Source of the DNA: Pseudolabrys taiwanensis
Lineage (GTDB): Bacteria > Pseudomonadota > Alphaproteobacteria > Rhizobiales > Xanthobacteraceae
Assembly: GCF_003367395.1 (NCBI RefSeq)
Contig: NZ_CP031417.1
Location: 5,295,501-5,359,500 of the forward strand
Length of the DNA stretch: 64,000 bases
Direction: 5' to 3'
Shown: positions 10,710 to 19,976 of the stretch, piece by piece
Layout: the number at the start of each line of letters is the position of its first letter
Position numbering within the stretch: the stretch's first letter is position 1
Notes under the pieces: model-generated
Database searches by the model: none
Seen by the model: the letters and a program-made list of their open reading frames with translations, nothing else
Told to the model about the DNA's origin: nothing
Translations under genes and position numbers: made by a program

Positions 10710-11867
10710 ATGGTCTCGCGCGCGCAACGCACGCCTTTCGCCGAGTGGTGGTGGACGGTCGACAAGCTCACGCTCGCCGCCTTCGGCGCCCTGATGCTGG
10801 CCGGCGTCGTGCTCTCGCTCGCGGCGAGCCCGCCGGTCGCCGGCCGTCTCGGCCTCGACCCGTTCTACTTCGTCAACCGCCACATTCTGTTCCTGGCGCC
10901 GACCATCGCCGTGCTGCTCGGCGTGTCGTTCCTGTCGCCGCGGCAGATAAGGCGGCTCTCGCTCATCGTCTTCTTCATCAGCCTCACCTTGGTGGCGCTC
11001 ACGCCCATCTTCGGCGCCGAGATCAAGGGCGCCAAGCGCTGGCTGATCATCTTCGGCGTCAACGTGCAGCCGTCGGAGTTCCTCAAGCCGGCTTTCGTCG
11101 TGCTCATCGCCTGGCTGTTCGGCGAATCCGCCAAGCGGCCGGAGATGCCGGCGAACTCCATCGCGCTGGCGCTGCTCTTGGTCGTCGTCGCGCTCCTCGT
11201 CATTCAGCCCGACTTCGGCCAGACCATGCTGATCGTGCTGGTGTGGAGCGCGCTGTTCTACATGACGGGCATGCGCGTGATCTGGGTGTTCGGCATCGCC
11301 GGGCTCGCCGGCTTCGGTCTCGTCGCCGCCTACTTCACCGTGCCGCACGTCGCGCGCCGCATCCAGCGCTTCCTCGATCCGTCGTCCGGCGACACCTTCA
11401 ACGTCGATATCGCCACCGAGAGCTTCATGCGCGGCGGCTGGTTCGGCACCGGCCCGGGCGAGGGCACCGTGAAGCGTCTTCTGCCCGAGAGCCACACCGA
11501 CTTCGTCTATTCGGTGGCGGCGGAGGAGTTCGGCGTCGCGCTGTGTCTCGCCATCGCTGGCCTGTTCGCCTTCATCGTCATCCGCTCGCTGCTGCGCGCG
11601 ATGCGCAATGAAGACGGCTTCACGCGCTTCGCCGCCGCCGGCCTCACCATGCTGCTCGCCACGCAATCGGCGATCAACATGGCGGTGAACCTGCGCCTCA
11701 TTCCGGCCAAGGGCATGACCTTGCCGTTCATCTCCTATGGCGGCTCGTCGATGATCTCGCTGGCTTACGCGATGGGCATGCTGCTGGCGCTCACGCGCGA
11801 ACAGCCCCGTCCGGCCTATCTCCGCGCGCCGGAGCCGGAGCCTGAAACGGCGGCGGGAGCGGCTTGA
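10710..11867 (+). CDS. ftsW: Lipid II polymerase FtsW
   Basis: This SEDS-family septal glycosyltransferase (385 aa) has about ten transmembrane segments and works with FtsI. Family motifs are FGAEIKGAKRWL, QPSEFLKPAFV, QPDFGQTML and KGMTLPFISYGGSSM near the C-terminus. The 143-nt gap upstream contains CTTAATCCTTCGTAAACC and may hold an internal promoter. The next gene, murG, follows a repeat element. Confidence 0.96.
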   Translation: MVSRAQRTPFAEWWWTVDKLTLAAFGALMLAGVVLSLAASPPVAGRLGLDPFYFVNRHILFLAPTIAVLLGVSFLSPRQIRRLSLIVFFISLTLVALTPIFGAEIKGAKRWLIIFGVNVQPSEFLKPAFVVLIAWLFGESAKRPEMPANSIALALLLVVVALLVIQPDFGQTMLIVLVWSALFYMTGMRVIWVFGIAGLAGFGLVAAYFTVPHVARRIQRFLDPSSGDTFNVDIATESFMRGGWFGTGPGEGTVKRLLPESHTDFVYSVAAEEFGVALCLAIAGLFAFIVIRSLLRAMRNEDGFTRFAAAGLTMLLATQSAINMAVNLRLIPAKGMTLPFISYGGSSMISLAYAMGMLLALTREQPRPAYLRAPEPEPETAAGAA

Positions 11868-11900
11868 GCTTTTCCGCTTGACGGGCGGCCAGTTTTTTCG

Positions 11901-11987
11901 TCATGGCCGGGCTTGTCCCGGCCATCCACGTCTTTCCTGCTTGTGACGCAGAAAGAACGTGGATGCCCGGCACAAGGCCGGGCATGA
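11901..11987. repeat. Palindromic repeat (family A, TCATGGCCGGGC ends)
   Basis: The left arm begins TCATGGCCGGGCTTGTCCCG at 11901 and runs to CATCCACG. The right arm, read on the other strand, begins TCATGCCCGGCCTTGTGCCG and again runs to CATCCACG. Together they form an 87-bp imperfect palindrome in the ftsW-murG gap. Other copies lie at 13129, 15063, 15482, 49308 and 54022. Confidence 0.85.
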
Positions 11988-12017
11988 CGGTGGAGAGGCT
12001 GTATCGCGAAACGACGC

Positions 12018-13121
12018 ATGACAGTGGGCGCGCAAAATAAACTCATCCTCCTCTGTGCCGGCGGCACCGGCGGCCATCTGTTTCCGGCCGAGTCGCTCGC
12101 GCACGCCCTGATCGCGCGCGGCGCGGCGATCGATCTCGCCACCGACACCCGCACCGCGCAGTTCAAGTTTCCCGCGCGCGAGGTGCATCTGATCCCGAGC
12201 GCCACGGTGCGCGGCAAGGATCCGATCTCGCTCGCACGGACCGCGGCGATGCTGGCGCGTGGCACGCTGAAAGCCTGGAGCGTCATCGGCCGCATCAAGC
12301 CGGCGGTGGTTGTCGGCTTCGGCGGCTATCCGACGGTGCCGCCTTTGCTTGCGGCCTCGCTGCGCGGCGTGCCGACCGTGCTGCACGAGCAGAACAGCGT
12401 CATGGGCCGCGCCAACCGGCTGCTGGCTTCGCGCGTCACGCGCATCGCCACCGGCTTTCCGGCGGTGAAGAACGTTGGTGCCGCGTTGCAGGCGAAGATG
12501 ACCTTCACCGGCAATCCGGTGCGGCCCGCCGTCATCGCCGTGGCCGGAACGCCTTATCCGCCGCTCGATCTCGCCGGCCCGTTCAATCTTCTCGTGTTCG
12601 GCGGCAGCCAGGGCGCGCAGGTGATGGGCGACATCGTGCCCGCCGCGATCGAACTGATGAGCGCCGACATCCGCGCCCGCTTGCGCATCGTCCAGCAGGC
12701 GCGCGCCGAGAATATCGAAACCGTGCGCGCCGCTTATGCCAGGCTCGGCGTCGCTGCCGATTGCGCGCCGTTCTTCAACGACCTGCCGGCGCGCATGGCG
12801 GCGGCGCATCTCATCGTGTCGCGCTCTGGCGCTTCCACCGTGGCGGAGCTTTCCGCCATCGGCCGCCCTGGCGTCCTGGTGCCGCTGCCGCATGCGCTCG
12901 ACCAGGATCAGTTCCACAATGCCGGCGCGCTCGCGGCGGCCGGCGGCGCCATCCGCATCGTGCAGAAGGATTTCACGCCAGAGCGGCTCGGCTCCGAGAT
13001 TGTGGCGTTGATGGGCGATCCTGACGCGCTTGCCGCCATGGCCGCGGCGGCGAAATCGATGGGGACGCTGGATGCGGCCGACAGGCTTGCGGACCTCGTC
13101 CTGAAAGTGGCAGGGAGTTAG
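12018..13121 (+). CDS. murG: Lipid II synthase MurG (UDP-GlcNAc transferase)
   Basis: The 367-aa GT28-family enzyme adds GlcNAc to lipid I at the inner face of the membrane. It has the N-terminal G-loop CAGGTGGHLFPAESLA, the acceptor-side region VVVGFGGYPTVPPLLA and HEQNSVMGRANR. The C-terminal UDP-GlcNAc-binding motifs are VFGGSQGAQVM, SRSGASTVAEL and PLPHALDQDQFHNA. It sits between two family A repeats. Confidence 0.97.
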   Translation: MTVGAQNKLILLCAGGTGGHLFPAESLAHALIARGAAIDLATDTRTAQFKFPAREVHLIPSATVRGKDPISLARTAAMLARGTLKAWSVIGRIKPAVVVGFGGYPTVPPLLAASLRGVPTVLHEQNSVMGRANRLLASRVTRIATGFPAVKNVGAALQAKMTFTGNPVRPAVIAVAGTPYPPLDLAGPFNLLVFGGSQGAQVMGDIVPAAIELMSADIRARLRIVQQARAENIETVRAAYARLGVAADCAPFFNDLPARMAAAHLIVSRSGASTVAELSAIGRPGVLVPLPHALDQDQFHNAGALAAAGGAIRIVQKDFTPERLGSEIVALMGDPDALAAMAAAAKSMGTLDAADRLADLVLKVAGS

Positions 13122-13128
13122 CAGTTCG

Positions 13129-13213
13129 TCATGGCCGGGCTCGTCCCGGCCATCCACGTCTTTGACGTGGCAGCGTAGAAGGACGTGGATGCCCGGCACA
13201 AGGCCGGGCATGA
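13129..13213. repeat. Palindromic repeat (family A)
   Basis: Same structure as the element at 11901-11987: TCATGGCCGGGCTCGTCCCG at the left and the inverted TCATGCCCGGCCTTGTGCCG at the right, joined by a short centre around CGTCTTTGACGTGGC. It occupies the murG-murC gap. Confidence 0.85.
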
Positions 13214-13238
13214 CGCGGAGAGGCTAGGGATCGATACA

Positions 13239-14642
13239 ATGAAACTGCCGCGCGACATCGGACCGGTGCATTTCGTCGGCATCGGCGGCATTGGTATGAG
13301 CGGTATCGCCGAAGTGCTGGCCAATCTGGGCTACACGGTGCAGGGCTCGGACGCCGCCGATAACGCCAACGTCAAGCGGCTGCGCGAGCGCGGCGTGAAG
13401 GTCTTCATCGGCCACAAGGCCGAGAACATCGACGGCGCCGACGTGGTCGTCGTGTCGTCCGCCATCAAGCGCGACAATCCCGAGCTCGCCGCCGCGCGCG
13501 GCAAGCGCCTGCCGGTGGTGCGCCGCGCCGAGATGCTGGCCGAACTGATGCGGCTGAAATCCTGCGTCGCCATCGCCGGCACGCACGGCAAGACGACGAC
13601 CACCTCGATGGTTGCGTCGTTGCTGGACGCCGGCGGGCTCGATCCGACCGTGATCAACGGCGGCATCATCAACGCTTACGGTACCAATGCGCGCTTAGGG
13701 GCCGGCGACTGGATGGTGGTGGAGGCCGACGAGTCCGACGGCACGTTCCTCAAGCTGCCGGCCGACGTGGCCATCGTCACCAATGTCGATCCGGAACATC
13801 TCGACCACTTCCACACCTTCGAAGCGGTGCAGGACGCCTTTCGTGCCTTCATCATGAACATCCCGTTCTACGGCTTCGCGGTGATGTGCACCGATCATCC
13901 GGTGGTGCAGGCGCTCGTCGGCAAGTTGGAAGACCGCCGTATTCTCACTTACGGCGAGAACCCGCAGGCCGACGTGCGGCTCGTCGATCTCGATCATCAC
14001 AACGGCGCGTCGCGCTTTGCGGTGCAGTTCCGCGACCGTAATGGCGCGGTGAAGCACACCATCGATAACCTCACCTTGCCGATGCCCGGCCGCCACAACG
14101 CGCTCAACGCGATCTCGGCGATCGCCGTGGCACATGAGCTCGGCATCAAGCCGGAGGTGATCCGCAAGGCGCTGGCGAATTTCGGCGGCGTGAAGCGTCG
14201 CTTCACCCGCGTCGGCACCTGGAACGACATCACCATCATCGACGATTATGGCCACCACCCCGTCGAAATCGCGGCCGTGTTGCGCGCCGCGCGCGAAAGC
14301 GTGAAGGGCAGGGTGATCGCCGTCGTGCAGCCGCATCGCTATACGCGGCTTCATGATTTGTTCGAGCAGTTCTCCACCTGCTTCAACGATGCCGACACCG
14401 TCATCGTCGCGCCGGTCTATGCCGCGGGCGAGCAGCCGATCCCTGGTGTCGATCGTGACGCGCTGGTGCAGAGCCTGCGCGCGCACGGTCACCGTCAGGC
14501 CCTGCCGCTCGAAGCGCCGGAGAAGCTCGCCGGCCTGATCAAGGGCCTCGCCAAGCCCGGCGATTATGTCGTGTGCCTCGGCGCCGGCTCGATCACGCAG
14601 TGGGCCTATGCATTGCCGGCCGAACTCGCCTCGCCCGGCTGA
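13239..14642 (+). CDS. murC: UDP-MurNAc:L-alanine ligase MurC
   Basis: The 467-aa enzyme starts the peptide stem by adding L-alanine to UDP-MurNAc. Visible motifs are the Rossmann [14 protein letters not shown] at the N-terminus, the P-loop [28 protein letters not shown] and [10 protein letters not shown] in the C-domain. ATG 13239 ([12 protein letters not shown]) is the family start. An upstream in-frame ATG would translate the repeat. Confidence 0.97.
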   Translation: MKLPRDIGPVHFVGIGGIGMSGIAEVLANLGYTVQGSDAADNANVKRLRERGVKVFIGHKAENIDGADVVVVSSAIKRDNPELAAARGKRLPVVRRAEMLAELMRLKSCVAIAGTHGKTTTTSMVASLLDAGGLDPTVINGGIINAYGTNARLGAGDWMVVEADESDGTFLKLPADVAIVTNVDPEHLDHFHTFEAVQDAFRAFIMNIPFYGFAVMCTDHPVVQALVGKLEDRRILTYGENPQADVRLVDLDHHNGASRFAVQFRDRNGAVKHTIDNLTLPMPGRHNALNAISAIAVAHELGIKPEVIRKALANFGGVKRRFTRVGTWNDITIIDDYGHHPVEIAAVLRAARESVKGRVIAVVQPHRYTRLHDLFEQFSTCFNDADTVIVAPVYAAGEQPIPGVDRDALVQSLRAHGHRQALPLEAPEKLAGLIKGLAKPGDYVVCLGAGSITQWAYALPAELASPG

Positions 14643-14653
14643 AAGTGTTAGCA

Positions 14654-15031
14654 ATGAACGTCGCTCGTCACTCTCCTCTCATTCGTATGATCGCCATGCC
14701 CGCCGACGCCAATCCGGCCGGCGATATCTTCGGCGGCTGGCTGATGGCGCACATGGACTTGGCCGCGGCTTCGCTCGCGACGCGCCGCGCGCGCAACCGC
14801 GTCGTCACCGCGGCGGTCGAAGCCATGAGCTTCCTGCTGCCGGTGTCGGTCGGCGATGAAGTCAGCTTCTACGGCGAGGTGATTTCGACCGGCCGCACGT
14901 CGATGAAGGTGCACGTCGAAGCGTGGCGCCGCCGCCGCGAGGACGAAGAGGAATTCAAGGTCACCGAAGCGACGTTCACGCTCGTCGCCATGGGCACCGA
15001 CCGCCGCCCCGCGCCGCTGCCGGAGGGCTAG
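14654..15031 (+). CDS. Acyl-CoA thioesterase, YciA-like hotdog fold
   Basis: This 125-aa single hotdog-domain protein resembles acyl-CoA thioesterases of the YciA family: RMIAMPADANPAGDIFGGWL carries the active-site Asp (D in PAGDIFGGW), followed by HMDLAAASLA, then VSVGDEVSFYGEV and GRTSMKVHVEAW. The start ATG at 14654 is 11 nt after murC and is preferred to upstream in-frame starts inside murC. It interrupts the usual murC-murB adjacency. A role in acyl-CoA hydrolysis follows from the family; the substrate cannot be read from the sequence. Confidence 0.88.
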   Translation: MNVARHSPLIRMIAMPADANPAGDIFGGWLMAHMDLAAASLATRRARNRVVTAAVEAMSFLLPVSVGDEVSFYGEVISTGRTSMKVHVEAWRRRREDEEEFKVTEATFTLVAMGTDRRPAPLPEG

Positions 15032-15062
15032 GCGGGCGGGCGGCGGCCGAATGGGTCGGATC

Positions 15063-15213
15063 TAACGTAGCTTCCATCGATCGACGGTTGCTCCCGTGGA
15101 TGGCCGGGACAAGCCCGGCCATGACGGGGAGGGGCGTGCCTCAAGTTGCAGTTTGTTCGGCAGGGCGCTGCCCCATCGTCATGGCCGGGCTTGTCCCGGC
15201 CATCCACGTTCTT
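15063..15213. repeat. Left copy of the ~150-bp duplicated repeat unit flanking a GIY-YIG gene
   Basis: It contains two family A palindromes in inverted order: CGTGGATGGCCGGGAC..CATGA at 15095-15124 and TCATGGCCGGGC..CATCCACG at 15179-15208. Between them is a 39-nt core (GTGCCTCAAGTTGCAGTTTG, then TTCGGCAGGGCGCTGCCCC) identical to the one in the right copy at 15482-15636. Its left edge carries a degraded copy of the first bases of the neighbouring GIY-YIG gene (minus strand ATGGAAGCTACGTT versus ATGGGAGGCTACGTT). Confidence 0.85.
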
Positions 15214-15496
15214 AAAGAAGAGCTTCGAAGAGATCATTCCATTGTGGATTGGACTGAAGAATGAGCCGCACTTTCCAGGTTCTGGTCCAGTGCTTCATGT
15301 TCTTCTCCCGCTGGATGGCGATACGGATATCGTCATAAATTTCGAAGTAGACGAGCCGCTTCAAGCTATATGTTTTCGTGAATCCTTTGACCGCTCCTTC
15401 TCGATGTTCCGCGACGCGCCGTACAAGATCGCTCGTGACACCCACATAAAGTGTCCCGTTCGAACGATTGGTGAGGATATAAACGTAGCCTCCCAT
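15212..15496 (-). CDS. Solitary GIY-YIG nuclease domain protein (copy 1)
   Basis: This 94-aa single-domain protein of the small GIY-YIG family (COG2827/YhbQ-like) has the GIY equivalent GYVYILT at the start, the YIG equivalent LYVGVT, the conserved Arg region DLVRRVAEHREG, then KRLVYFEIYDD and IAIQREKNMKHW. Such proteins are predicted endonucleases; no substrate is established for this type. The ATG at 15496 gives the family-typical MGGYVYIL start. Longer starts would translate the flanking palindrome as MAGLVPAIH. No good ribosome binding site is visible. The gene is bracketed by inverted family A palindromes: one overlaps its stop and the other starts about 18 nt upstream. It interrupts the thioesterase-murB interval. 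Confidence 0.82.
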   Translation of the reverse strand: MGGYVYILTNRSNGTLYVGVTSDLVRRVAEHREGAVKGFTKTYSLKRLVYFEIYDDIRIAIQREKNMKHWTRTWKVRLILQSNPQWNDLFEALL

Positions 15497-15636
15497 AGGC
15501 CTATGATTGCTTCCGTGGATGGCCGGGACAAGCCCGGCCATGACGTTGGGGGGCGGCCGTGCCTCAAGTTGCAGTTTGTTCGGCAGGGCGCTGCCCCGTC
15601 GTCGTGGCCGGGCTTGTCCCGGCCATCCACGTCCTT
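15482..15636. repeat. Right copy of the ~150-bp duplicated repeat unit flanking a GIY-YIG gene
   Basis: This copy starts inside the first codons of the GIY-YIG gene and repeats the architecture of 15063-15213: inverted palindrome, identical 39-nt core, second palindrome. A further family A half-arm (GTCCGGGACAGGGCCGGGCA, then TGAC) follows at about 15665-15688, just before murB. Confidence 0.85.
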
Positions 15637-15699
15637 TAGGCATTGAGCAACAAAAGAGCGGAGGTCCGGGACAGGGCCGGGCATGACGGTGGCGACTTA

Positions 15700-16629
15700 A
15701 TGACCTTCCCCGACATCACTGCCAATTTGAAATCGCGCCTGCCGAATTTGCGCGGGCGGTTGCTCGCCAATCAGGCGCTCGGCGAGATGACCTGGTTTCG
15801 CGTCGGCGGGCCGGCGCAGGTGCTGTTCATGCCGGAGGACGAGCACGATCTCGCTTACTTTCTGCGCAACACGCCGCGCGATATTCCGGTTACCGTCATC
15901 GGCGCCGGCTCCAACCTGATCGTGCGTGACGGCGGCGTCGAAGGCGTCGTCATCCGGCTCGGCCGCGGCTTCAACGAGGTGCGGATCGACGAAGCGACCC
16001 ATCGCGTCACCGCCGGCACCGCCATGCTCGACGTGATGGTCTCGCGCGCGGCGCAGAAAGCCGGTGTCGCGGGACTCGCCTTCCTCTCCGGCATTCCGGG
16101 CACGATCGGCGGCGCGCTGCGCATGAACGGCGGCGCCTATGGCGGCGAGACCAAGGACATTCTCATCGAAGCGCGCGGCGTCGATCGCGACGGCAATCTG
16201 CGCAACTACAGCAACGCCGACATGGGCTTCTCCTATCGCCATTGTTCGGTGCCGGACGACGTCGTCTTCGTCACCGCGACGTTCCAGGGCAAAGCCGGCG
16301 ACCCCGAGACCATCGCCGCCGAGATGGCCGCGATCAAAGCCAAGCGCGAGGCGAGCCAGCCGCGCAACAGGACCGGCGGATCGACCTTCAAGAATCCACC
16401 CGGCAAGAACGCGTGGAAGGTGATCGATGAAGCCGGTTGCCGCGGCCTGAAGATCGGCGACGCGCAGGTCTCCGAGCTGCATTGCAACTTCTTGATCAAT
16501 CTCGGCAGCGCGACCGCGACCGACATCGAGACGCTGGGCGAGACCGTGCGCGCCCGCGTGAAGGCGCATTCGGGGACCCAGCTTGACTGGGAGATCAAGC
16601 GCATCGGCGTCGGCGGCCCGCGGCCGTGA
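15700..16629 (+). CDS. murB: UDP-N-acetylenolpyruvoylglucosamine reductase MurB
   Basis: The 309-aa FAD enzyme reduces UDP-GlcNAc-enolpyruvate to UDP-MurNAc with NADPH. It shows [14 protein letters not shown], the FAD-binding segment [34 protein letters not shown] and the catalytic serine motif GSTFKNP. ATG 15700 is chosen because the upstream part of the frame lies in the repeat. Its stop overlaps the GTG of the next gene (GTGA). Confidence 0.96.
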   Translation: MTFPDITANLKSRLPNLRGRLLANQALGEMTWFRVGGPAQVLFMPEDEHDLAYFLRNTPRDIPVTVIGAGSNLIVRDGGVEGVVIRLGRGFNEVRIDEATHRVTAGTAMLDVMVSRAAQKAGVAGLAFLSGIPGTIGGALRMNGGAYGGETKDILIEARGVDRDGNLRNYSNADMGFSYRHCSVPDDVVFVTATFQGKAGDPETIAAEMAAIKAKREASQPRNRTGGSTFKNPPGKNAWKVIDEAGCRGLKIGDAQVSELHCNFLINLGSATATDIETLGETVRARVKAHSGTQLDWEIKRIGVGGPRP

Positions 16630-17831
16630 GCACGCAGGAATTGCGGGCGGTGCCGAACCGCTGGTTCATCCTCACGGTGCTGTTCCTGGCGCGCACCGCG
16701 ATGGGCCTGCAATTCCAGACCGTGGGGTCGGTCGGGCCGATCCTGGTCGACGGCCTCGGCATCGACTATGCGAGCGTCGGCCTGCTGATCGGGCTTTATC
16801 TCTTTCCCGGCATCTTCATCGCCTTGCCCGGCGGCATGTTGGGCGAGCGCTTCGGCGCCAAGTCGATCGCGCTGATCGGCCTTGTCCTGATGATTGCCGG
16901 CGGCCTCGTCATGGGAATGAGCGCGTGGTTTCCCGCGCTTGTCGCCGGCCGGCTCCTCAGCGGCATCGGCGCCGTGCTGATGAACGTGATGCTGACCAAG
17001 ATGGTCGCCGACTGGTTTGCCGGACGCGAGATGGCGACGGCGATGGCGGTGCTGGTGACGAGCTGGCCGCTCGGCATCGCGCTCGGTCTGCTCGGCTTCG
17101 TCCCCATGGCCGCGGCTTTCGGCTGGCCGGCGGTGATGACGCTCAGTGCATCGGTCTGCGCGTTGTCGCTCGTGGCGATCGCGGTGTTTTATCGCGAGCC
17201 CGCGACGCACGCGGCACGGTTCCGAGCCAGTCTCTCGCTCAGTCTGTCGAAACGCGAATGGGTCCTGGTCTCGTTCGCCGGAATCGTATGGGGCACCTAC
17301 AACGTCGGTTACATCCTGCTGGTCAGCTTCTTGCCCGGGCATCTCATCGACGGCGGCTATGGTCTTGCGCGCGCCAATGCCCTGGTGAGCTGGCTCGGTT
17401 GGGGATTGATCGTGATGGTGCCGGTCGGCGGCCTGATCGCCGATCGCCTGCGCTGGCCCGACGCCGTCATAGCAGCGGGCTTCATCATCGCCGGCGCCGC
17501 GACGATCGTCCTCGCTGCCGATCTCACGCTGCTCTTTCCGGCTTTCGTCCTGATCGCATTGACCGTCGGTTTGCCGGCGGGGCCGATCATGACCTTGCCC
17601 GCCGCCGCGCTCGCGCCGCAGAACCGCGCCACCGGCATGGGGATCTACTTCACCTGGTATTACGCGCTGATGGCCGCGATCCCACCGCTCGCCGGCTTCG
17701 CGCGCGACGTCACGCACAGCAGTGCGGTGCCGGTCCTGTGCGCGGCGGCCGTGCTGGCGGCGGCGCTCGCCGTGCAGGTGCTGTTCCTCATCGTGTCGCG
17801 GCGGTGGCCCGCGCCGCACCCCGCGCGCTAG
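16626..17831 (+). CDS. Major facilitator superfamily transporter
   Basis: This 401-aa protein has about twelve hydrophobic segments and the MFS loop 2-3 motif [12 protein letters not shown] (residues about 70-82). The [20 protein letters not shown] segment recalls the CynX/nitrate-nitrite type carriers. The substrate is unknown. The GTG start overlaps the murB stop, so it is probably co-transcribed with murB, which is unusual: in related genomes ddlB normally follows murB. It begins the first accessory block inside the dcw cluster. Confidence 0.85.
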   Translation: MSTQELRAVPNRWFILTVLFLARTAMGLQFQTVGSVGPILVDGLGIDYASVGLLIGLYLFPGIFIALPGGMLGERFGAKSIALIGLVLMIAGGLVMGMSAWFPALVAGRLLSGIGAVLMNVMLTKMVADWFAGREMATAMAVLVTSWPLGIALGLLGFVPMAAAFGWPAVMTLSASVCALSLVAIAVFYREPATHAARFRASLSLSLSKREWVLVSFAGIVWGTYNVGYILLVSFLPGHLIDGGYGLARANALVSWLGWGLIVMVPVGGLIADRLRWPDAVIAAGFIIAGAATIVLAADLTLLFPAFVLIALTVGLPAGPIMTLPAAALAPQNRATGMGIYFTWYYALMAAIPPLAGFARDVTHSSAVPVLCAAAVLAAALAVQVLFLIVSRRWPAPHPAR

Positions 17832-17907
17832 CCTGGCTCTAGCGCGACGGCGGAGAACGGCGCTACAAAGGTGCCGACAAAACCAAGAACACTAAGGGAG
17901 AGAGACG

Positions 17908-19089
17908 ATGTCGGATGCGATTCTGATCGCGGGCGGCGGTTTGGGCGGCCTGTCGGCGGCGCTGGCGCTGGGACGGCAAGGCCGTCATGTGCGCGTGCTC
18001 GAGGCGACGCCGGAACTCGGCGCCATCGGCTACGGCATTCAACTCGGGCCCAATGTGTTTCCGATGTTCGACCGGCTCGGCATCACGCAAGCGGTGCTCG
18101 ATCAGTCGGTGCTGCCGCGCGCCTGCGTCATGTACGACGCGCTGACCGGCCGCGAGCTCACCGGCATCCCGAACGAACCGTCGCTGCGCCAGCGCTTCGG
18201 CGCGCCGTACATCGTCATCCATCGCGTCGATCTGCACCGCGTGCTGCTCGAGGCCTGCCGCGCGACCGACGGCATCTCGCTCGAGCCCTCGACCGCCGTC
18301 ACCGCCTACACCGCGCATGACGGCGGCGTCACCGTGACGACGCAGGACGGCCGCAGCATCGACGGTGTGGCCCTGGTCGGCGCCGATGGCCTGCGCTCGG
18401 GCGTGCGCGCGCGCATCGTCAATGACGGCGAGCCGAAGCCCATCGGCTATGTCGCGCATCGCACCATCGTGCCGATGGAGGAGGTGCCGGCCGGCGTCGA
18501 CCGCACCGTCTCGGCGCTGTGGATCGGGCCGCGCTTCCACATGGTGCATTACCCGCTGAGGCATAACACCCTGTTCAACATCGTCGCCGTGTTCCGCACC
18601 GACACCTTCGGCGAGAAGGGCGACAGCGCCTTCAACACCGCGGAAGTCGAGCGCACCTACAAGACCGCGCATCCGGTGATGAAGTCGCTGCTGGAGAAGA
18701 TGGACCTGAAGCGCCGCTGGGTGATCGCCGATCGCGATCCGGTGCGCCGCTGGAGCGAGGGCCGCGTCACCATCCTCGGCGATGCCGCGCATCCGGCGTT
18801 GCAGACCTTCGCGCAGGGCGCCTGCATGGCGATCGAAGACGCGGTTTGTCTTGGCGAGTGCATCGCGCAGGAGAGCGAGGTCGCCGCCGCGTTCCAGCGC
18901 TACGAGCGGGCGCGCACGTTGCGCACCGCGCGTGTCCAGCTCGAGGGACGTTGGTTGTGGGAGGGCTATCACGCCGAAGGCATCGCGCGCGACGTCTGGA
19001 TCGACACCTTCTCGCGCCGCTCCGAGCGCGAGGTATATGATTGCCTGGCGTGGCTCTACGAGGGGCCGCGGCAGCCGCAGCCGGCCTGA
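17908..19089 (+). CDS. FAD-dependent aromatic monooxygenase (salicylate/3-hydroxybenzoate hydroxylase-like)
   Basis: This 393-aa class A flavoprotein monooxygenase has the N-terminal FAD motif IAGGGLGGLSAALALG (GxGxxG), GYGIQLGPNVFPMFDRLG, a DG-type segment (LVGADGLRSGVRARI) and the GD motif VTILGDAAHPALQTFAQGAC. These fit NAD(P)H-dependent hydroxylases of phenolic acids; the exact substrate cannot be told. A good ribosome binding site (AAGGGAGAGA) precedes the ATG. It ends directly against the stop of the convergent gene at 19090. Confidence 0.85.
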   Translation: MSDAILIAGGGLGGLSAALALGRQGRHVRVLEATPELGAIGYGIQLGPNVFPMFDRLGITQAVLDQSVLPRACVMYDALTGRELTGIPNEPSLRQRFGAPYIVIHRVDLHRVLLEACRATDGISLEPSTAVTAYTAHDGGVTVTTQDGRSIDGVALVGADGLRSGVRARIVNDGEPKPIGYVAHRTIVPMEEVPAGVDRTVSALWIGPRFHMVHYPLRHNTLFNIVAVFRTDTFGEKGDSAFNTAEVERTYKTAHPVMKSLLEKMDLKRRWVIADRDPVRRWSEGRVTILGDAAHPALQTFAQGACMAIEDAVCLGECIAQESEVAAAFQRYERARTLRTARVQLEGRWLWEGYHAEGIARDVWIDTFSRRSEREVYDCLAWLYEGPRQPQPA

Positions 19090-19875
19090 TCAACCGCCGG
19101 GCTGCAGCTGCATCTTCGCGACTTCCTGCAACGCGGTGGGCTGAATGCGCACCTCGCCCGCGAACGGCCGTTCCTGCAGCCCGATCAACCCGAGCGCGAT
19201 CACCGCCGCCACGGAGAACACGACGAGCGCGGCGATTTGCGGGTTGCGCTTGGTCAGATGCACGACGCCGACGGCGATCTGCGTCATCACGCCGAGCAGG
19301 AGCACGATCTCCCATTTGAGCGTGCTGGTGCGGTCGGCGGCGACGGCCAGGCGGTCGGATCGCGCCGTGCCCATGCGCACGGTCGCCGACATCAACGCGG
19401 CGTGCACCGCGGCGCCAGACTCCGTGGCGATCTTCGGCTCGCTCACCTCGCGCAGCAGCGCGTCGTAGGCCGCGTTGGCCGAAGCGGCCTGTTCGCCGTG
19501 GGCCATCGCCGGCCAGTCGTCCTTGATCGCGGCCTGCACATAGGCGCTCCAGGCCGTGCGAATGTCGTGCATGTCGGAGGCCGACGCGACGCTGAGCGCG
19601 TAGATGTTGCGCAGCTCGCCGGCTTCCACCTGCACGGCGCGCGCGGCTTGGCGGTTACGATCGGCGATGTCGCCGGCGAGGAACCCTGTGAGCAACGCGA
19701 ACAGGATGCCGACGGAACCGAAGAACGGTCCGACGACGCCCTCGAACCGTCTGACGCGCTCGCCCAGGAGAGGGCCGAAGCTGACCCAGACGATCGCCAC
19801 CGCGGTGACCGTGTAAAAGACGATGAGCACTGCGAAAACGCCCGCAAAGGGCAGATCCAGCCAGATGTTGATCAC
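19090..19875 (-). CDS. DUF4239-type (bestrophin-like) membrane protein
   Basis: The 261-aa protein has two N-terminal hydrophobic segments (about 8-35 and 47-68), a long soluble middle part and two C-terminal segments (about 190-208 and 215-235). The order fits the DUF4239 family, whose function is unknown and which has been compared to bestrophin-like channels. It is convergent with the monooxygenase with no gap and divergent from ddlB. Confidence 0.65.
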   Translation of the reverse strand: MINIWLDLPFAGVFAVLIVFYTVTAVAIVWVSFGPLLGERVRRFEGVVGPFFGSVGILFALLTGFLAGDIADRNRQAARAVQVEAGELRNIYALSVASASDMHDIRTAWSAYVQAAIKDDWPAMAHGEQAASANAAYDALLREVSEPKIATESGAAVHAALMSATVRMGTARSDRLAVAADRTSTLKWEIVLLLGVMTQIAVGVVHLTKRNPQIAALVVFSVAAVIALGLIGLQERPFAGEVRIQPTALQEVAKMQLQPGG

Positions 19876-19976
19876 GGTTTTGCCTCGCGCCTGCCGGGCC
19901 GGTTTGCCGCCCGCGATATTTCGGCTAGGAGAGCCTGATGGGTTGCCAATTCTAGCCCTCGATTCGGAGAGTCGCC

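Noticed and set aside
15063-15636. CRISPR array
   Set aside because: Only two long repeat copies with a gene between them, palindromic structure and no regular spacers or cas genes.
15146-15646. 166-aa plus-strand open frame over the GIY-YIG locus
   Set aside because: It reads the repeats (SWPGLSRPSTF) and the antisense of the nuclease gene.
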